This document shows positions 10,598 through 21,916 of a DNA stretch of 64,000 nucleotides, piece by piece (position 1 is the stretch's first letter; each line of letters starts with the position of its first letter). The notes under the pieces were generated by a model. It was not told the DNA's origin. It did not search any database and saw nothing but the letters and a program-made list of their open reading frames with translations. The stretch lies in NCBI RefSeq assembly GCF_000340215.1, contig NW_006921537.1, forward strand, positions 3,145,685 to 3,209,684, read 5' to 3'. Position numbers and translations under genes: made by a program. The DNA comes from Pseudocercospora fijiensis CIRAD86 (taxonomy: Eukaryota > Ascomycota > Dothideomycetes > Mycosphaerellales > Mycosphaerellaceae).

Positions 10598-11804
10598 ATG
10601 GGTCTCCCGACTGAGCAGCGTGCGGCAGTCAGAAGGGGCGAAGGCCAGGAAACTACGGCTCCCGTCAAGACAGTTCCCGTACCGCAAGAGCCAGGACCAG
10701 GCCAGATCTTGGTGAAGATCAATTGGACAGGATTATGCGCCTCCGACAAATCCCTCCTACACGACGAATGGCAGGTCTTCGGCGTGAAGATGATGGAGCA
10801 GTCAAGTGGAATCGCTGGCCATGAAGGCGCTGGGGAGGTCGTTGCTGTGCATCCAGATGTGAGCGAGCTCTGGAAGGTCGGTGATCGAGCGGGAGTGAAG
10901 TGGGTGGCGTCCGTGTGCCGTCACTGCGAGTTCTGTACTAATGGAACTGATGAGCTGCATTGTCCCAAGCAGCTGAATTCTGGCCTTTCCGTTCCAGGCA
11001 CTTTCCAGGAATATTGTTTGACAGATGGTCGCTATGCCACTCGCATACCGGCCGGTGTGTCCGACGAAGAGGCAGGCCCAATCATGTGTGGAGGTGTGAC
11101 TGCATACACTGCGTGCAAGAGAAGTGCTGTGAAGCCAGGGCAATGGCTCGTCGTTATTGGGGCTGGAGGTGGTAAGTGGTGGCCAGTTCTTCCAAGATTC
11201 CAGATTGACCTGCTAATGTCAATGCACAGGGCTTGGTCATTTTGGCGTGCAGTACGCAAAAGCCATGGGCATGCGGGTCATTGCGATCGATGGAGGCGAC
11301 GAGAAGGACCGGCTTTGCAAAGATCTCGGTGCTGAGGCGTATATTGATTATACCAAGGTTCAAGACCTCCCAGCCGAGGTCCTTAGGTTGACGACCTATG
11401 GTGCGCATGGCATCATCGTCTTCGCGGCGAGTCGTCAAGGCTATCAAGTGGCTCCAGCATTGGCTCGTCCTGGAGGTACCATTGTCGCCGTTGGTCTTCC
11501 CGCGCAGGCGGACATCATTGCAGGTGCACCTCCCGTCGCTCTGGCTATGAAGCGGCTCAACATTGTCGGATCTGTGACGGGAACGCTTAAGGTGAGCTTT
11601 GCCTTGACAACGAGCTTCTCCCAAGCCTGATGCTGATGCTGATATTCCTTCTCGTAGGACGTTGAAGAAGCGCTTGACTTTTGTGCTCGGGACTTAGTAC
11701 ATCCCATCCTGACGAAGGGCACGCTTGATGATGTCGACAAGTTCTGCAAGCTTCTGAGTGAAGGCAAGCTGCCAGGCCGGGCGGTATTGAAGGTTGCAGC
11801 GTAG
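10598..11804 (+). CDS. Zinc-dependent alcohol dehydrogenase (MDR family)
   Basis: Predicted NAD(P)-dependent oxidation of alcohols or reduction of aldehydes in the cytosol. Three exons (10598-11171, 11230-11591, 11658-11804) encode 360 residues, the usual family length; introns of 58 and 66 bp have GTAAGT/CAG and GTGAGC/TAG borders. The catalytic-zinc ligands are expected in WTGLCASD and IAGHEGAG. The structural zinc lobe is a four-cysteine cluster, CRHCEFCTNGTDELHC (C-x2-C-x2-C-x8-C). The first intron splits the Rossmann glycine motif, read as GAGGGLGHFGVQYAKAMG after splicing. It is closest in style to yeast Adh1-like tetrameric enzymes; the substrate is not known. A hAT MITE lies about 90 bp downstream of the stop. 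Confidence 0.92.
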
Positions 11805-11889
11805 CCTGCGTAACGGAAAGAATGATGTGTAGTCGCTTGAAGTCGTCCATCAAGGTCAAATCACAGTAGTACTATACAGCAGTACAGGT

Positions 11890-11897
11890 GTTCCTAG
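11890..11897. repeat. Target-site duplication, left copy (hAT MITE)
   Basis: The 8-bp sequence GTTCCTAG directly precedes the element and is repeated exactly at 12395-12402 directly after it. An 8-bp duplication is typical of the hAT superfamily. Confidence 0.85.
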
Positions 11898-12394
11898 CAG
11901 TAATGTCCAAACCTTAGTAATTACTGAAATAGTAATTACTATAGGGACAGAGTAATTACTAAAAGTAATTACTATAGGGACAGAGTAATTACTAAAAGTA
12001 ATTACTCTAGTAATAGTAATTACTATTACTACGAGATTTGAGAGATAGTAATACAGATAGTAATTACTAAATAGTAATTACTATATTACTATTATATTAC
12101 TATTTTCTATTAATAGAAAAGTTCTTTTAGAATAAGAGATTCTTAATAGCTTTTTATAGATATAGTACTATTATATATATTTTCTTAAGATTATATAATA
12201 TATCTATAAAAATAAAGTACTTCTCTAGATATAAATAGTATATAGTAATTACTATACTACTATATAGTAACAAGTAATTACTAAATAGTAATTACTATTA
12301 CTATAGGATTCCGAAAAAGAGTAATAGTAATTACTATTACTACGTCCCGAAATTTCTATAGTAATTACTACTTACTAAGGTTTGGACATCACTG
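11898..12394. mobile_element. hAT-type MITE (497 bp)
   Basis: A non-coding AT-rich element with terminal inverted repeats of about 23 bp, starting CAGTAATGTCCAAACC on the left and CAGTGATGTCCAAACC on the right (one mismatch). The ends begin CAGTG-like and the target duplication is 8 bp, both hAT features. Inside, the 10-bp palindrome AGTAATTACT occurs at least a dozen times, clustered towards both ends, and a block AGTAATTACTATAGGGACAG is repeated. hAT transposases bind short subterminal repeats, so these palindromes may be such sites; this is inference. There is no ORF. The intact duplication argues for a fairly recent insertion between the dehydrogenase and the acyl-CoA synthetase. Confidence 0.88.
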
Positions 12395-12769
12395 GTTCCT
12401 AGTGAAGACCCCGGCTGAAGGGAAAAATTCGATCTCGGCCGAGGCCGAGGCCCGTGCGCAACTCTACCAACCTCCATCTCGTTCTTCCCAGATCCGCGGC
12501 AACTACATAGTAGTACTGTATCTCATTTATCGTTATCTACCTTCTGTTTAAAGGCTTGTTCAGTATTGAACCAATCGTACCTGTCGCAACATAGGGCACC
12601 CTAAAGGCAATGCGATTGAAGACTACGTAGAACACGGTTCTACCGTCCACGGACCGGCAGCCGGTCACCTGTAGCCTTCGAGCCCCTGCCGAAGGCAATT
12701 GTGGAAGAAATACAATCGACCTCATTCCGACTCCTGAACGATCAAGCGTTCACCTCCCAATCCGCGAAG
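12395..12769. promoter_or_regulatory. Upstream region of the acyl-CoA synthetase gene
   Basis: It starts with the right target duplication (12395-12402). The remaining 370 bp are balanced unique sequence and must contain the promoter and leader of the gene at 12770. The coding frame is open back to 12701 but only a GTG is available there, so 12770 is taken as the start. No clear motif was seen. Confidence 0.4.
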
Positions 12770-14520
12770 ATGGCACACTACTTCGACGCCCAGTTAAAGC
12801 GTCCCAAAGACTTCAATTTCGCCACAGATGTCGTCGACTACTGGGCCAAGAAGGCGGAAAAAGGTTGTGCCATGCACTGGATATCCCAGGACCGGAAGCA
12901 GGAACGTCGACTATCGTTTGAGCACTTCAGTCGACAGTCTCATCGCCTAGCCGTACTTTTTCGCGACAAGCTTGGCGTGCAAAAAGGCGAAAAGATGCTG
13001 ATCATCATGCCGCGCCTGCCCGAATGGTGGGAAATCGCCACGGCTGGCATTCGAAGCGGGATCGTCATATGTCCGGCAACGACGCTGCTCGTCGACAAAG
13101 ACATCGAGTATCGAGCGAACAGGTCGAAAGCTTCGGTTTTCCTGGGTGACAGTGTAGCTGTCCGGAAAATGCTGAAAGTGAGAAAGAACTGTCCATCCAT
13201 CCAGCATATTTTCCAACTGGATGGGGAAGCTTGCAGCGATGTACTGCTCCTCAGCGAAGCCTTGAAGTCGGTTCCTCGAGACGCGAAATACCTTGGTGCA
13301 AAGCCGGCGCTCAAGGATCCTTCGATGATCTACTTCACGAGTGGTACGACGGGACCGCCGAAGATGGTGCAGCATAATCAGATTTCTTATCCACTTGCAT
13401 CCACGATCACTGGGAAACATTTCCATCGATTGGAGCCAGGACAGCTGAATTGGGTGTTGACCGAACAGGGCTGGGCGAAGGCAGCGTGGGCGTTTTTAGG
13501 GACATGGAATTGCGGTGCCGGGATTTTCATCCATGATGATCGTGGCGCTTTTAATCCGAAGACGACGCTGGACATTTTGAACAGCTATCCTATCACTACA
13601 TTTTGTGCACCTCCAACCGTCTACAGGCAGCTTGTGCTTGACGAAAGTCGGAAGTACCTCAAACGGAATCCTCCACGATCTCTGCAACACTGCACAGGTG
13701 CCGGTGAGCCGCTGAACCCGGAAGTCATCCGTCTTTGGCTTGAGACCACGGGGATGGAGATTTGCGATGGCTTTGGGCAAACAGAGACCATCCTTCTCTG
13801 CGGTAATTTCAAAGGCAATCCCATCCGACCGGGATCGATGGGCAAGCCATCTCCAGGAACACCATTATATGTGGTTGGCAATGATGGCAGAGAGACTGCC
13901 GCAGACGTTGAAGGTGACATTGCCATCAAGGTTGACCTCACAGAGCAATCGAACTTCTTCGGTTTATTTGATGGGTATCTGGACGAGGGAAAGCTCGATC
14001 GCAAGTTGAAGGAATGTCCAGAGGAAGGGAGAGCGTGGTACAGCACTGGCGACAGAGCGGTGCGCGACAAAGACGGTTACTTTTGGTTCGTGGGCCGGAA
14101 CGACGATGTGATCAACAGTGCTGGATATCGCATTGGACCGTTCGAGGTCGAGTCGACACTCAAGCAGCATCCGGCGGTGGTTGAAAGCGCAGTCGTTTCA
14201 TCTCCCGACAAGTCGCGAGGAGAAGTCGTCAAGGCCTTTGTCGTTTTGACGGCAGAATATGCGAAGAAGGACGAGGAAGCGTTGATCAAGGAGCTGCAGA
14301 ATTTCTGTAAAGAGAACGCGGCACCTTACAAGTATCCGCGCAAGATCCAATTCGTGAGTGTTGTGGCGCGCTCTCTCTCTCTCTCTTTGAAGATAGCTTA
14401 TGTGCTGACGAAAGCTAGGTCGATGCTTCGTTTCTTCCCAAGACAATCTCTGGAAAGATTCAGCGCAAGAAGCTTAAGCAGATGGAATGGTCGCATGAGG
14501 AAGTCAAGGCCAAGCTGTAG
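12770..14520 (+). CDS. Acyl-CoA synthetase (medium-chain/ACSM-like), probable peroxisomal
   Basis: Predicted ATP-dependent activation of a carboxylic acid to its CoA thioester via an acyl-adenylate. Two exons (12770-14353, 14419-14520; 65-bp intron with a CT repeat) encode 561 residues. The ANL-superfamily motifs are present: the P-loop-like YFTSGTTGPPKM at about residue 186, GFGQTE at about 334, the STGD aspartate at about 426, and the GRNDDVINSAGYRIGP hinge at about 443. The conserved lysine near the C terminus sits in PKTISGKIQRKKL. The protein ends EVKAKL; AKL is a peroxisomal PTS1-type tripeptide and is created by the second exon, so unspliced mRNA would lose it. Most similar in style to ACSM medium-chain enzymes; the true acid substrate is unknown. 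An ATG at 12770 gives a normal N terminus. Confidence 0.9.
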
Positions 14521-14733
14521 AATCTTTTCTTCAATTTTTTCGTTTCGTATCGTAGCGCTTGAGGCAGCGTTCCGAGCGCATTCACATTCATATTCGTATA
14601 ATTGGATTTGTTGAAGTATTTCGTTGCGTGTAAGAGGAAGGCTTGGGTAATCGCGGGAGGGTTCGAGGACTGTTAAAAAAGATCTAAGACTTCTATTAAA
14701 TTAAGACTCTAATACCTTTTGCGCCGAGTCTAG

Positions 14734-14738
14734 GGAAT
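14734..14738. repeat. Target-site duplication, left copy (retroelement copy 2)
   Basis: GGAAT directly precedes the 5' LTR and recurs at 21917-21921 directly after the 3' LTR. A 5-bp duplication is usual for Ty3/gypsy integration. Confidence 0.85.
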
Positions 14739-14928
14739 TGTCAGAGGCTACACGTGATTGGCATGTGACTAGCTCGAGTGAAGCCAGGGTCTCAGTGCCT
14801 CAGGCAGGGCTTGGCGCTTGGCGTTGGGCCAACTGGCCTGCGTTCCTCCTTCTCCTCCGAGTTCTCTATCGAATACTACCTGTACCTACTACTACCCTAT
14901 CTACCTGCTAATATACCCTTCTTATACA
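14739..14928 (+). repeat. 5' LTR of copy 2, nearly free of RIP
   Basis: It begins TGTCAGAGGCTACACG and ends CTTATACA, 190 bp. It still contains many CpA and TpG dinucleotides, unlike the internal region and the 3' LTR. A downstream stretch to about 14960 is also little mutated. Confidence 0.85.
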
Positions 14929-17165
14929 GTATTCGATCCACCCTTTGAGGGCAGCAGCTAGATAGTCCTTATTTTAAGCTTTTAGCGGTATAGCTACGAA
15001 AACTATCGATTTAACTATATTACGCCCGAAGAACGGGACCTATACGTACTATTCCATTAAAACAACCGTACCAATTATTAAGCAAGGCCTTCTATACGGC
15101 CCATTACACTAAATTAATCGTACTAAGCCGATATCTACTAATTCCGCTATATCCGTATCTTAGGGGCCTATAATATATTATTAGTATTACCCCTTATTAT
15201 AATAGCCGGCTTATTACGAAACAACAACCGTGCTACCGCTAGCAGCGCTAGCAATAACAACACTAGTAGTACAGTGCCTACTAAAGCACCTACTAAAGCG
15301 CCTCCTACTAAAGAGCCTACCGGAGAGCCTACTAAAGAACCTATAATTCTAGGTAACGACCTAGAATTGTCTGTCGACGATATTCTTAACAATATTGTTA
15401 ACCGTCGATATAGCTAACTAGCCTTTAGTCCCCAACTAGTAGCGAGACTTTAAGGAGCTACTTAAAACAGGCTTACTATCTTACGCTAAGAATAATAGCT
15501 AAAGGATAATCTCCTCGAAATTCGTCGCCTATAAGAAGCCCTAGCAACTAATACTAAATCAATAGCAGGGCCTTCCTCTCTATTTGTTTCAGTCTAGAAG
15601 AAGAATGCTAAACTTAAGGACTATACCGTATTTAATAGCTCTAGCCGGAAGCAATATAATAATTATGTACGTAATTGTAAATTAAACTAGCGGAATGCAC
15701 TAAGGGCCCTACTAGACGACTATTCGCTAGTCGTCTATGCTATATAATACATTAATAGAGACCTAAAGCGTACCTAGGATAACTGCTTTAACTCCCTTAC
15801 TAATTAGACCGCTATTTAGTAGCAAACCTATAAAACCGTTATGCTAGATACCCTTAGAAACCCTATACTAAGGCAACAATACGCTTAGGACTAGTACCTT
15901 CGGGCTAAGCAAAAGACTAATTAATTAGCTCGTTTATTTAAGGCCTATCTAAAGACCCTTAAGGACGATTTGCTAGCTAGGACCGACTCTATCTAGATTT
16001 CCGAAATGCGCCCTAAATTGCGATAGGAGTTAGTCCTTAAATTAGACCGCCGTCGTGTATTCGAATAGGCTAACCTAATACGCATTTAATTTATAGTCGA
16101 AGTAGAAACAGCCGAGCGGGCTATTTAGCTCTAGTAACGACTAGAATCGAGGATCCGACTAGCTAGTACTAACCGCGGCAATCGTAGTGCCTACGGAGGC
16201 AATAGCTAAGAGTCCTATTAAAACAACAATGCTAATAATAGAAACAGTAATAGCGACCGTAGAAGAGGCCGTAGCCGGCGGCTATATAGAGGAGGCCGCG
16301 ATAGGGGCCGTAGAAGAGGCTCGTACCCTTACAACGCTAACCGCTCGACTAATAGTAGCTATAGCAACCTCCTAACTAGATTAAAGTGCTTCAATTGCGA
16401 TAGCACTAGCTATCTGCTAGGCTAATGCGACAAACCTAGGGATTAGGCCTAGGTCGACCGTACTACCGCTAAGTACCGAAAGCACCTCTTAGTAGCTAAC
16501 GCTATCTCTATAGGCTAACCTTCTAATTAGTCGAAAAAAGAATAAGCGCCGCACTAACTATTAGCCTTATACGGCGTAAGACTATCGATATTATACTAGC
16601 TATTATACGTACCTATCTCGTATCGGACACGTATAGAACTAACTATAAGACTAAGGTTATACTAGACCTAGGAAATTCAGTTAGTACCCTTATTAGCTAT
16701 CGCCTAGCTAAGCAATTAGACCTTCGACAACTGCCTAGGACTAACCTACTAACCCTTGCTTAGTTTAATAACGCTCGGCACTTAACCTACGGAGCCTACT
16801 ATATCTATATAGCCCTAAGAGACGACCTCGGCAATAAGCGCCTACTAGACTTTACTACCTACGTAGTAGACATAGACAGCCTCCTATCCGATATTGTTAT
16901 TAGTAACCCTATTCTTAAGTACTATACTATAGTTATAGACTTAGGCAGTTAATAATAGCGATTTAGAATCGCGAGGAAGGAGGACATTAAATATATTAAT
17001 ATTAGCGAGTGCCCTAATAATATTAGGGTCCTATTTATTAGTAACCTAACCCTAGCGGATCCGACGGCCGAGCTACTCGGTAGTAATAACGATAAACCTA
17101 TACTCCCTAATAATCCTAATTAGCTTACTCGTATACTAGAGCCTATCCGAGAGACCTATATTAAT

Positions 17166-17567
17166 ATGTTTAAACACTACCTAGCATCGACATTGCCTAT
17201 ATTTAAAGAGACGGATTATAAGATTAATATTATAGAGGGCAAGGAGGTCCCTTTTAGCCCCCTCTATAACCTTAGTAAACGAGAGCTTACTATACTGCGT
17301 AAGTACCTAGAGGAAAACCTAGCTAATAGTCGAATTCGATATAGTAACAGCCTTACTAGTGCACCTATCCTATTCGTACTAAAGAAGGATAGCGGCCTGC
17401 GTTTATATATTAATTATAGAGGGCTTAACGCTATTACTATTAAAGACCGCTACCTACTCCCGCTTATTAATAAGACCCTCGACCGCCTTTCTAGTACCTA
17501 CTACTATACTATATTAGACATTAAGGACGCCTATTACCGCATCTGTATTCGCAAGGGCGATAAATAG
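17166..17567 (+). pseudogene. Reverse transcriptase fragment of retroelement copy 2
   Basis: 133 open codons covering the N-terminal part of a Ty3/gypsy reverse transcriptase, almost identical to the stretch at 2018-2392. It contains the [21 protein letters not shown] block and [12 protein letters not shown] with the first catalytic aspartate. It ends in TAG at a conserved tryptophan position; homology goes on in the same frame. The neighbouring box at about 17700-17720 has lost its last aspartate (YLDN). Confidence 0.8.
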
Positions 17568-20500
17568 AAGACAGCCTTCCGCACTCGCTATAGCTATTTC
17601 GAGTACTTAGTTATGCTATTTAGGCTAGCTAATGCCCCTACTATATTCTAGTCCTATATTAATCGGGCCCTATTAGGCCTACTAGACTACCTCTGTATAG
17701 TTTACCTAGATAACATCCTAGTTTATATATACTCCCCCGATATTACGGAGTACTAGGCTATAGTCCGTAAGGTGCTCGATCGCCTACGAGCCTATAGCTT
17801 ATATTGCAAGCCTTCTAAATGCACCTTTGCTACTAAAGAGGTATTATTCCTCGGCTTCCTCGTATTAACTAAGGGTATTAAGGCTAATCCTAATCGAATT
17901 AAGACTATTACTAAATAGCTAATACCTACTAGTATTAAAGAGCTTTAATTATTCCTAGGTTTTACTAACTTCTACCGTCGATTTATCGAAAGTTACTCGC
18001 GGCACGTAATGCTACTAACTGAACTTACTAAAACTAAGGCTAATCTATCTAGAGAGTTTAAATAGACTAATAGAGCACAAGCCGCTTTTAACGGTTTAAA
18101 GAAGCGCTTTACTAAAGTCCCCTTGTTATACTATTTTGTACTAAATAAGCAGATCCGAATTAAGACTAACGCTTTACAGTTCGCTGTATTAGCTATAATG
18201 TCTTAGCAGTTAGACAGTAACTACTACTAGCACCTAATTGCCTTCTTTTTACGGAAGATAATCGATATAGAACGTCGGTATAAGACCTACGAGTAAGAGC
18301 TCCTAGCAATCGTAGAAGCCTTTAAGTACTAGCGCTACTATCTTAATAGTGCATAGCATACTATTTAGGTCTATACGGACTATAACAACCTACGTAGGAT
18401 TACGAAGGTTACTAGGGTTATAGGTCGATAGGCTAGATAGGCCGTCTACCTCGCCGGGTTTAATTTTAATATGCTACATCGGCTAGGTATAAGTAACTCT
18501 ACTAATAGCCTATCGAGGCGACCTAATTACGATAGCGAAACCCAATCTATTAATTTATTGTTTCCAACCCTATAGTATAAGATTGCTATAGACCTCGTAG
18601 TAAGGTAAGCGTAGGATAAGCGGCTTACCGGACTCCGCGACAGCTTAAAGCATATTAATGCTCTTACTATATTAATAGTACGTATTAAGGTAAGGGCTAA
18701 GGACACAAATAGGAGAAGTTATAATAACTCCCTAGTCGATATCGCTATATATAGTAACAGCGATTAAAGCACTAATATAGTTAATCCGGCTACTAGTACT
18801 ATTAGATATATATAATGCGTACCTCGTTTAATAGCGAGGGTGCTATTAAATAACCTTGCAAATAGGGATAGTCAATCGTTTATAGATAAGCTATTACGTG
18901 CTTAGTAGAGGGACGCCTTTACTACTAAACGTATCGATAAGCTTATAAGTAGGCGAACGACTCGATCTAGTAAGAGTAACTAGTCGATCGATAACAAAGG
19001 TTACTTAAAGTTTAAGGGCAGATACTATGTCCCCGCTAAACAATCGATTAGATAAGAGCTTCTTAAGCGACACTATAATAGTAAGCTTGCCGGTTACTAT
19101 AGTATAGAGAGGTCGCACGAGCTACTATCGCGTATATACTACTAGCTAAACAGCAAGCGGGATATAAAGGACTACGTAAACACGTGTGCCGTATGCTAAC
19201 GTGTTAAGGCACTAAAGTATTAGCCTTTTAGCGAGTTATCCTTATTGCTAACCCCTTACAAGCCATTTGCAGAGCTTATAATAGATTTTATTATAGGTCT
19301 TCCCCCTACTAAGCGAAGGGGAAGCAAAGACATCTTTAACGCTATCCTAGTCGTTATAGACCGGTTTACTAAGGGCGCTCGATATGTCCTAGCGCGGAAA
19401 GATTAGGCTACTATTGATATAGTAGAATCGCTATAGAACAACATCTTCTATACCTATTAGGGGACCCCTAAAGGGATAGTCTCTAACCGAGGCTCGACAT
19501 TTATATCCTATTATTAGAGTAAGATTTGCCTATAGCTAAGACTTAAGTATCGCCTGTCTATAGCGTTCTATCTACAAACAGATAGTTAGACCGAAAGGCA
19601 GAATACTACGCTATAGCAATACTTACGAAGCTACATTAATAAGGACCCTAATAGATAGGTTAACCTCCTATAACCGGCCGAATTTGTATACAATAATAGC
19701 GTACATTTATTAACTAAGGTTTTACTATATATAGCTATAATAGGTCAAAACGCCGCGTTACTATAGGGTCTATTTACCTCGCTCGAGGCCGAGCGTAAGG
19801 AAAGGGAAGCGCATTAAGCCCCTAAAATACTAGCGGCTATCGAGAGGGTTCAAAAGATACGAGAGATTTACGCTAAGATAGCTAACAAACTAGCAAAGGC
19901 CTAGGCCTATTAGAAGGCCTATTATAACAAACACTATATACCGATAACCTTTAAGCAAGGCGACATAGTTATGCTTAGTATAAAGAACCTCCGTATCCGC
20001 AAACACCTATTACCTAATAGCAAAATACGCCCTAAACTAGCGCTACGGTTTATTAGCCCCTTCCGCATCCGAGAACCGAAGGGCAATAGCTAGGCCTATT
20101 AGTTATAGCTCCTACTATACTATACTATCTATAACACCTTCTACATCTCCCTCCTTAAACTATACTACTACCGCGGAGACTCTAATAAAGAAGCCCCTAC
20201 TAAACATAAAGAGATACTAGCTAACGGTAAAGAGCTATAGTTTATAGAACGTATCCTAAAGCACCGAACTAGGTAGGGTAAAAAGGAATACCTATTAAGG
20301 TAGCAAGGCTATTTACCTAAATAGGACTCGTAGGAAGCTAAAGCCTCTTTTAAAGATATAACTAAGTTGTTAGATAAGTATTAGACTAGCGTAAAGGACA
20401 AGAAGAAGGCTAAGAGGCTATAATATTACTATCGGGGCCTAGGATTAATGCTACCCCTAGAGTGCTATTAACTAACTAATTAGAGGCAAGCAATTGTTAG

Positions 20501-20739
20501 CAACAAAGGATAATAAGACTATACTACTATAGCAGATACGCGCCGAGCGTTAATAAACGCGCTATAACTATTAACCAATCGCCTACTCTTTTAAGGGATC
20601 TACCTCTTTACTAGCGCAACCTATAAAACCCTTCTCTTAGCGCCCCCTCTTATTCCTTCCTTCTATCGGGGCCTTAATACCTAGGCGATCTACGAGGACG
20701 GCGCGCGCGTAAACGGTAATAATAATAATAACGACAGCG

Positions 20740-20875
20740 CGGCCGGCGCGGCTATATTAGTAATAGTGTTGCGGAGTGTGTTACTATTTAAGAAAGGAAG
20801 GATATAGCTATATTAGTAACGGTATTGCCGAGTTGTTATTAGTTAAAGAAGGAAACTAGAAGAAGGTAAAGTTAG
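20740..20875 (+). repeat. Two imperfect tandem units in the retroelement 3' tail
   Basis: Two units of about 65-70 bp, each beginning GCTATATTAGTAA and ending in an AAGAAGGAAAC/AAGAAAGGAAGG-like purine tract, lie between the chromodomain and the 3' LTR. Just upstream is a short GC-rich stretch with CGCGCGCG and GCGCGGCCGGCGCG. The function is unknown; the unit may be part of the untranslated tail. Confidence 0.5.
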
Positions 20876-21728
20876 CGCTAAGACGACTAGCGCCGCTATT
20901 ATTAATATTACTTGCTATTGTCGCTGCGACTATAGATATAACCTTACCTATACTACGAGCCGGAGCGTACCCTACCGGCTAAGTCAAAAGAATAGCTATA
21001 TTAAAGGTTTAATCAAAACTTTAATTAAAACTTTAAGCCGCTTAAAAGATTAAGCGACTAATAGACTAACTAACTAAGGGCAAAACTATAGAGCTAAGCT
21101 AGCCGGGGTCGATCTTGCGGACAATAGGTTACTCCTCGATCTATCTAACCCTTTAAGCGAGGCGAACCTCTACTACTGCACTTATAATAGCCTTTACCTA
21201 TAGAAACTAGAAGAACTAAGTTTTTTAAAAAGATATAATTAGTTGACACTTAAAGGCTACTAAACCTAACTGATTAGGGCTAGCGAAACTACGAACAATA
21301 ATAGCCCTCGTAACAATAAGAACAATAACCCTCGGAAGCGGACAAACCCTCGGAAGCGGATATTGCTAGGTCTTTTAAGAGTAGACGCAAAGAACTCGGT
21401 ACGACATTACTTAGAGCGGAGGCAGGGCTATAATACCTCGCACGTCTACCTATTATAGTAGGGAAGACGCGCTTGTATTGTAATTAGTCGAAGGCCCTTA
21501 ATTCTTATAGATATATATTACTCTATAGTTTATTATATATAGGGATAGCGCAGTTAGAGTTAGACATTGTACTAAAAGTAAGGTTTAATATAGTTATATA
21601 ATTAGGTAGTTAAGTGTTTAATTTAGCGCGGCTAAGTAGTTTATTAGACTTACTAAGTTAGTAGTAACGGAGGTTAAGGTTAGAATATAGAAAGGCTACG
21701 AGGGCGCGGCCTTTAGAAGGGAAGCGTG

Positions 21729-21916
21729 TATTAGAGGCTATACGTGATTGGTATATAACTAGCTCGAGTAAAGCTAGGGTCTTAGTGCCTTAGGCAGGGC
21801 TTGGCGCTTAGCGTTAGGCTAACTAGCCTGCCTTCCTCCTTCTCCTCTAAGTTCTCTATCGAATACTACCTATACCTACTACTACCCTATCTACCTACTA
21901 ACATACCCTTCTTACA
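21729..21916 (+). repeat. 3' LTR of copy 2, RIP-mutated
   Basis: 188 bp, aligned end to end with the 5' LTR except for a 2-bp gap near the end. It starts TATTAGAGGCTATACG and ends CTTACA. Nearly all differences from the 5' LTR are C-to-T at CpA or G-to-A at TpG in the direction 5' LTR to 3' LTR. The target duplication GGAAT follows at 21917-21921. Confidence 0.85.

Larger units (their letters stand above)
14739..21916 (+). mobile_element. Complete but RIP-degraded Ty3/gypsy chromovirus, copy 2
   Basis: A 7178-bp element bounded by LTRs and a GGAAT target duplication. Domain order, all frames broken: gag-like region about 15150-16560 with an RG-rich tract and a zinc knuckle near 16388-16440; protease region near 16600-16900; reverse transcriptase about 17166-18000; RNase H about 18060-18420; integrase zinc-binding and core about 19080-19700; and a chromodomain about 20220-20340. 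This order with a C-terminal chromodomain defines chromoviruses. Most interruptions are TAG at tryptophan or glutamine positions. The reverse transcriptase box reads YLDN and the integrase SDRG-type motif reads SNRG, both aspartate-to-asparagine changes expected from G-to-A. It cannot move on its own. Confidence 0.9.
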
